Assembly (NCBI RefSeq): GCF_963422355.1
Contig: NC_085089.1
Span: forward strand, 6,870,052-6,934,051
Direction of reading: 5' to 3'
Source: Corticium candelabrum
Taxonomy: Eukaryota > Porifera > Homoscleromorpha > Homosclerophorida > Plakinidae
Length of the DNA stretch: 64,000 nucleotides
The notes below the pieces were generated by a model that saw only the letters and a list, made by a program, of their open reading frames with translations, made no database searches and was not told the DNA's origin. The position numbers and the translations under genes are program-made. Shown here in pieces: positions 60,299 through 64,000 of the stretch (the first letter of the stretch is position 1; every line of letters begins with the position of its first letter).

Positions 60299-61841
60299 TG
60301 ATATGCATGGTTGCGTAGAGGATGGGTCGTCGAGGATACATCAAATATCTTTGGCTTGATATCGGCTAGATATGGGTTCCGTGTGAATACCATCGGCAAG
60401 ACTTGGCGTTTGTCATAATTGGCGCTGAGACCGAGTTTATCTTGCAGGTACGTCTTCATACATCCTCCTACCATTCGGAAGCCTCGATTTTGTGCATGGT
60501 GGTTTCGACCTTGGAGAGTCGAGACGTAACGCCACCAGGTGATATCGTTGTGCTTCTTGCTTATCCCTTTGGCGGAGGCTTTGTTCTTTTGACCGGCTCT
60601 ATCGTCCACATAGTAGCCTAGCAAATGTTTGGCGGCTTGGGGCATCTCACATTGCCACATCACCACGAGATCGAATCCGGCGTCCCGGATTGCTTGATCT
60701 CGTGCAGTGTCTGTTCGTACATCCCTTTGTCGGGTTGATGTTTGGGGCATCCATGCTAGTAGCAACCGTGGAATTAACATACGGTTCGACCGGCCATCTC
60801 GTCGACGGGAGCGCCTGCGATCCAACGCTCGCCACCGTGTGGACACCGTGCTGTTGACTTTCGTACTCAAGCCAACGAGTGGCGATTTTGCTCGCGTTAT
60901 GTTCGGGATAGAACGCTTCTCGTAGGCCGACTGAGGTTTGTCAACCTTGTTACCTGGGCAGACCAATCGGCGTGTCGTTGGAGATGACAAGCTTGAGTAA
61001 AGGATTGGGAGCAATGACCACAGAGATAGAGACCAGCACCTTCTTGATATCTTTAATATAGAAGGCATGTTGTTCAAACATTCCGATGGTCATCGTATTG
61101 GGATAGTGAGTGGGTTGTCGAGTGAATTGCCACACTTGCTCATTCGGCTGGTACACGCGAATACCCAACTTGAAATGTTTTTCGATCGCGTCGAGAATGT
61201 CTAGGTTGGTCTTGGGTACACTTTGCAAAACGCTCTGCCTATTGTAAAAGAATGTGGCGAGCTTTCTGGCTTTGGTGGTGATGCGATCTGCTCGCACCCC
61301 TTGATGTAGAGCAAGACATCGAAATAGATCGACATAGGTTGTCGGTCTACGTGTCAAGAGCAACGAGGCCCTTCTTCCGGCGTAGCCATTCGGGTAGAGA
61401 CCCTGTGCCGAGTAGAGCCTCTCGTGTCTGGACGATGGACAGTTGGACTTGGATAAATCGTACAAACACCCACTTGGTGTTGGGACGATCTATGTTGTCT
61501 GTGGTGAGTCGAACTTTCTCTTGTTTCGATATCCAGTTGTGGGCTTGTTGTAGACGATTCATTCTAGTGCTACTGGACACATCTTTGCTAACTAACATCG
61601 CTCTACCGTCTTCGAGGTTTCGAATTCGATAGGTGGAAGAATGTCTTAGATAGAATGACGTCTGAGCGTAAAGTGTCAGCTTCTCCATCATTCTTTCGGT
61701 AAGACTACCGTCTACACCACGGAAGAATTTGAAGGTCACCGTTCTACGACTTTTGGTCACTTGTTCTCGTTGACCATCTAGCTCGTTCAAGATGTCGGCA
61801 CCTTTCTTTGCGATGTGTGATGCTAGGGGTATGTGTCTCAT
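60262..61841 (-). pseudogene. Polinton/Maverick-type DNA polymerase B, decayed N-terminal and exonuclease part
   Basis: Three overlapping minus-strand frames carry one protein. The first (61,841-61,347) has KWVFVRFIQVQLSIV and LLGTGSLPEWLRRKKGLVA. The second (61,465-60,950) has YVDLFRCLALHQG and IGMFEQHAFYIKDIKKV. The third region (to 60,262) has AYEKRSIPN, a FHGCY-stop-HGCP motif in another frame near 60,745 where a TAG replaces the Trp codon of this hallmark sequence, and DLVVMWQCEMPQ. These segments are characteristic of the protein-primed family B polymerase of Polintons. The polymerase palm was not clearly recognised, and no Polinton integrase, ATPase or capsid gene is in the window. Several frameshifts and the nonsense codon show it is dead. 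Confidence 0.7.
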
Positions 61842-61897
61842 TTTGGAATAAGTCTTTTTATGACAGCTAAGCGGTATAGAGGATTTTGCATATACTG

Positions 61898-62150
61898 ACT
61901 AATTTTTTTTAACTCGCAATGAGGTATCGACCTCTTCGCGAATTTTTTGCATGACACTGAGCAGAGTTGTCGACGACTCAAGCTCCGCGCAGTGCCGAAT
62001 ATCGCCCACTTTGACAGGCACCTTGAATTCGTCGTACCATCTCCAAGTCTCTAACTTTGGAGTTGAGTTGCAGGAGTTCTGATTTGCGCAGGCAAGAGGC
62101 TCTCTCGAGCCTGATGTCTTTGGCCTGCTTTCGTAGATCTTTGCGAGTTG
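61898..62150 (-). pseudogene. Coiled-coil-like ORF upstream of the Polinton polymerase
   Basis: Two overlapping minus-strand frames look coding. One (about 62,148-61,978) is charged and heptad-like (RKDLRKQAKDIRLERASCL, LLQLNSKVRDLEMVRRI) and lacks an ATG. The other, ending at about 61,898, has DEFKVPVKVGDIRHCAELE and LLSVMQKIREEVDTSLRVKK. A frame change could link them. They lie about 60 bp upstream of the polymerase and may belong to the same Polinton remnant. Confidence 0.35.
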
Positions 62151-62206
62151 TTCATTTTAAAACAACGGGTCTAGAGGATGACCCTCCGATCGCATTGAGT
62201 TACTAA

Positions 62207-62773
62207 AGGCTGGTTCACAATAGACGTATGCACGTTCACAATATGCATCCGATCCGCGAGCGGCGCAGCGGATCGCTGTTCACAATATGACGGAGCGCGT
62301 GTGTGAGCTGCGCTCTGATGACTATAATTAGATTACGTACTAATTGTCACATGACAATATCTAGCCACGTGACTATCACAATATGTCTACTAATGCAAAG
62401 AAACAGTTGCTTCTGTTGTGCCTTTTGCGGCGATATCGCAGCAACAAGGCAAACAACCGTCGACGTGTGTGGGTAGTGAGATCTTCTTTGCTGTCCATGG
62501 CACGTGCCCTTGACTTGAATTCCCGGACATGGCACTCTACATCTCGTGACCAATTAAACATGTGCGGTGATTGGAGAACTGTAAATTACATTTCCTGTTT
62601 GGCGTACGACGTTTCCGGTCGAGCGCATCGAAATAGAGCTGATCCTATTGTTGCGCTCCGCTCTGCGCCACTGCGCTCCAACGGCGGCATCCTTTGATGT
62701 TGGCGCACACCGTCGGATCGGATCGCAGCGCATGCATATTGTGAACATGAGTGCGTCTATTGTGAACCAGCCT
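62207..62773 (+). mobile_element. Harbinger-like MITE (567 bp), TAA target duplication
   Basis: The ends AGGCTGGTTCACAATAGACG and the inverted CGTCTATTGTGAACCAGCCT are flanked by TAA on both sides (62204-62206, 62774-62776). An inner pair of GTTCACAATATGCAT segments is also inverted. A 3-bp TWA duplication is typical of PIF/Harbinger elements. Inside is a 104-codon plus-strand ORF (62,383-62,697) containing LLRRYRSNKANNRRRVWV, loosely like the Arg-rich start of Harbinger transposases, so the MITE may be an internal-deletion derivative. Confidence 0.75.
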
Positions 62774-62776
62774 TAA

Positions 62777-63898
62777 GACATAGTACACGCTTCTGCAGCT
62801 ATAAACTATGATAGATTGTTTGTCTAATAGGGCGCGATTTCTTAGCACTCCAATAGACAAGTCACACTCTGTGCTTTAAACCATAGAGATGTTATTTGTC
62901 TAAATGGGCGCAACTTTGTCTATAGACAGTAGGCTATCTAGTGTAGATGATACTTTTCTGATAGAGCGCAACTTTTCTCTACTTAGAGAAAAGTCTCTAC
63001 TTAGAGAGAAGAGTCACCCCTTATATATAGTGCTAAAGATAGTACAAATTTAATATACTACTACGTATTCAATACTTGTAGGTAGTCATAGAAAACTTTA
63101 GAAAACTTTGCATCTTATAACCGTACTTACGATAATTGTGGTTGGAAGTCTTAGAATCTGCAAAAATGCAACTAACCTAACTTAGAACGCACAAAATCTG
63201 TTTTGTGAGCTCGTTTTCACGTATTGGCTATCAATTTTTGAGTACCTCTATTCGATTTCGTTAGGAGAATTTAATATTATCGTAAAGCCTTGCGTAACCA
63301 GCGGTGTGAGCGACCGAATCGATTGCACGAGTTCCAGTAGTATAGTATGTATATCTGGGATTATAAATGATACCGCCTGACACTCTTCCATATCTTCTCA
63401 GACTCGAGGGCTGAGCAGTCCCGAAGGGGGGGCGAAGACAATCGAGGATGCGCAAATTCGGGGGAGGAACAAATGGTATCATCTAATCCCAGATATGCTA
63501 CTCACGTTCCCGTCGTAAAATAAGACCTCATTCATTCATTCATTCTATTGGTTGGTAATGACACCACTTCTCGTCTATTGGTCAGAATAGCTTCATTTGT
63601 ATCTGTACTAATCATTAATCGAGTATAAATACGGTCGTACGGTCGCACGTCGGCCGACTACTATACCCTTAGCCCAGTTATCCGGGTCTCGAGTAATTAG
63701 CATAAGAATCACATGCAAGTACCTTTTAGATGTCATGACGATCTACTGTACGCTATAGTATAATACATTTGTTTACACATCGTTAATTGTTGTTAACTCA
63801 GAGGTACGAATCATGGTCCAGTTGAGTAGCATTTATGTTTTCTACTTCAGAATGCTAAACAAAACAAATTTTAGCTAAATAACTTTCTACACTGGCAA
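62777..63898. other. Right-edge spacer with small repeats
   Basis: No gene seen. It contains three loose repeats of a TCTAATAGGGCGCAACTTT-type motif (62,820, 62,898, 62,955), a hairpin CTTTTCTCTA-CT-TAGAGAAAAG near 62,972-62,993, and a pair of 22-24-bp inverted repeats (63,351-63,374 and 63,475-63,496) with a loop of about 100 bp. Confidence 0.5.
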
Positions 63899-63929
63899 AC
63901 ACACACACACGCACGCACGCACGCACACA

Positions 63930-63976
<47 letters not shown>

Positions 63977-64000
63977 ACACGCACACGCACGCACGCACGT
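63899..64000. repeat. CA microsatellite running off the right edge
   Basis: (CA)n with CGCA variants from 63,899 to the window end; the full length is unknown. Confidence 0.97.

Noticed and set aside
63261..63482. 73-codon minus-strand ORF near the right edge
   Set aside because: Overlaps an inverted repeat and has no recognisable domain.
1..64000. tRNA, rRNA and operon-type features
   Set aside because: None seen. The genome is intron-containing and animal-like, so ribosome-binding sites and operons were not expected. A covariance-model scan would be the decisive test for RNA genes.

Overview
This is a stretch of animal genome, probably an early-branching invertebrate. A sponge is my low-confidence guess; no marker in the window fixes the taxon. 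The evidence is GT-AG introns whose phases match, a sacsin-type giant chaperone gene, an Ig-domain/transmembrane/pseudokinase receptor gene, long CA/GT microsatellites, and many eukaryotic transposon families: Ty3/Gypsy, P, hAT, MULE, Polinton/Maverick and several MITE-like elements. I found no rRNA, tRNA or CRISPR.

The core is a head-to-tail duplication on the minus strand. Copy B (26,742-45,091) is a complete sacsin gene. It has three small 5' exons (19, 101 and 265 nt) and one 12.9-kb exon, about 4,440 residues in all. The protein has three sacsin-repeat ATPase modules, a J domain with HPD, and a C-terminal HEPN domain. Copy A (left edge to 21,115) has the same four exons at matching junctions and an open frame to position 1, where the window cuts it after about 2,590 codons. 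Upstream of each sacsin copy lie parts of a PTK7-like receptor pseudokinase gene. In unit B this gene keeps kinase, transmembrane and Ig exons but has frame breaks. In unit A only a broken C-lobe exon remains. Homology between the units ends near 23,124 in A and 47,119 in B.

Intron 3 of copy A (7,399-19,484) holds a nested insertion. A Gypsy element (8,962-18,345, 5-bp target duplication CTTAC) sits in the intron, and a 5.2-kb P-superfamily transposon (13,048-18,234, 7-bp duplication GTTAGAG) sits inside its 3' LTR. The P element carries a decayed THAP9/P transposase on the plus strand and a second convergent gene on the minus strand. Intron 3 of copy B lacks this nest but has two MITE-like insertions of its own. 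Both introns share an older MITE nested within another MITE.

Between the sacsin copies are a decayed hAT (ZMYM1-like) element (23,125-25,394), a CA-rich microsatellite and one isolated exon-like ORF (26,081-26,265). From 47 kb to the right edge the window is mainly repeats: the PTK7-like remnant, GT repeats, the 3' part of a second Gypsy copy (49,158 to about 50,825), a decayed MULE transposase gene with tandemly repeated mini-exons (about 50,855-54,877), a 2.2-kb foldback element (55,681-57,863), a decayed Polinton DNA polymerase B (60,262-61,841), a Harbinger-like MITE (62,207-62,773) and a CA microsatellite at the edge.

The sacsin copies look like the only intact host genes. The rest records repeated transposon invasion and receptor-gene decay. 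The P element with a second gene, its nested insertion, and the tandem sacsin pair are the most interesting items.
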